Source: Mycolicibacterium hodleri (GTDB taxonomy: Bacteria > Actinomycetota > Actinomycetes > Mycobacteriales > Mycobacteriaceae). From it: DNA of 64,000 bases. Location: contig NZ_JACKTL010000052.1 in assembly GCF_025822245.1 (NCBI RefSeq), positions 62,001 to 126,000 of the forward strand. The letters run 5' to 3'. Shown piece after piece: positions 63,709-64,000 of the stretch; within the stretch, counting starts at the first letter, position 1; each line of letters starts with the position of its first letter. The translations under genes and the position numbers were made by a program. Under the pieces are notes generated by a model. It ran no database searches. It saw only the letters and a list, made by a program, of their open reading frames with translations, and had not been told where the DNA came from.

Positions 63709-64000
63709 TCACTCCTCGCGAAGGCGGGACTCCACGAAGTTCTCGACCTTCTCCCACTGCGCGACGGCCGTGGCGTACGGCGCGGGCGGCTTGCCGATCT
63801 CGTCGGGGGTCAGGACGTGCCCGACGAACCGCCCGAACGGCTGATCGGTGTCGAGGGCGTCCTCGACCGTGCTGTCCTCGGCGTAGTCGCCGACGTCGCG
63901 GATCAACTCGACGGCCAGCTCGAGCTGGTCGACGTCCACGGCCTCCGGGCCGTCGGCGATGTCGTCGGAGAGCGTCCGCAGCACGTAGACGTTGTCGTCG
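63709..64000 (-). CDS. Hypothetical protein, N-terminus outside the window
   Basis: Open frame from the right edge, ending at 63709. At least 96 residues: starts DDNVYVLRTLSDDIADGPEA within the window and ends WEKVENFVESRLREE. Acidic and mostly helical, without a recognised motif. Position suggests the mycobacterial Rv3311-type protein of unknown function, but only the C-terminal part is visible. Convergent with the deacetylase gene. Confidence 0.6.
   Translation of the reverse strand, partial: DDNVYVLRTLSDDIADGPEAVDVDQLELAVELIRDVGDYAEDSTVEDALDTDQPFGRFVGHVLTPDEIGKPPAPYATAVAQWEKVENFVESRLREE

Overview
The window is GC-rich, densely packed chromosome with many ATGA/GTGA start-stop overlaps. Gene content and order (folD, metX-metY, icd1, trpS, a YihY protein, dacB1, sigJ, sdhCDAB, cdd, deoA, add) match the Rv3356c-Rv3311 neighbourhood of mycobacteria. 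A hut cluster, a second isocitrate dehydrogenase and xthA beside trpS suggest a fast-growing Mycolicibacterium-type organism. Species cannot be read from the sequence.

Layout. 1-1022: 3' part of folD and a small DUF3017 membrane protein. 1019-12209: histidine utilisation. A divergent ammonia-lyase-family gene faces an IclR regulator, a four-gene QAT-type ABC importer, hutU, an M20 amidohydrolase in the HutG position, hutF and hutI, most of them overlapping. 12232-15722: a metY-metX-methyltransferase operon under a SAM-IV riboswitch. 15767-21361: a lipoprotein hydrolase, monomeric icd2, icd1 and a second hydrolase.

21926-32809: a ~10.9 kb integrated element splits xthA, with an 11-bp core (CGACATCAAGG) at each end. 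It carries a large serine integrase, an excisionase-like HTH protein, an HNH protein, a terminase large subunit, an SPP1-type portal (frameshifted), a scaffold-like protein, a major capsid protein and two connector-like proteins. No tail, lysis, replication or prohead-protease gene was seen. Plus-strand cargo genes include a TIR/deoxyribosyltransferase-like protein. The layout recalls M. tuberculosis phiRv1 and capsid-encoding phage satellites, and is the most interesting part of the window.

33154-49841: trpS, yihY, dacB1, an SMP-30-like protein, an AsnC-aminotransferase pair, a gamma-aminobutyraldehyde-type dehydrogenase, an FAD oxidoreductase, a TPP-riboswitch-controlled NCS1 permease, a universal stress protein, two APC permeases, sigJ and an AhpD-like protein. 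49897-57270: sdhCDAB facing cdd-deoA-add. The add gene has an in-frame TAG exactly at the catalytic Glu codon. 57267-63701: a PucR regulator diverging from a translationally coupled permease-SDR-SDR-ureohydrolase-NodB-deacetylase operon, probably catabolising an unidentified nitrogen compound. The last gene runs off the right edge.

Three protein-coding genes look broken here: xthA (insertion), the portal (one extra base) and add (nonsense). No tRNA, rRNA or CRISPR was seen. All family calls rest on reading motifs; no database search was run.
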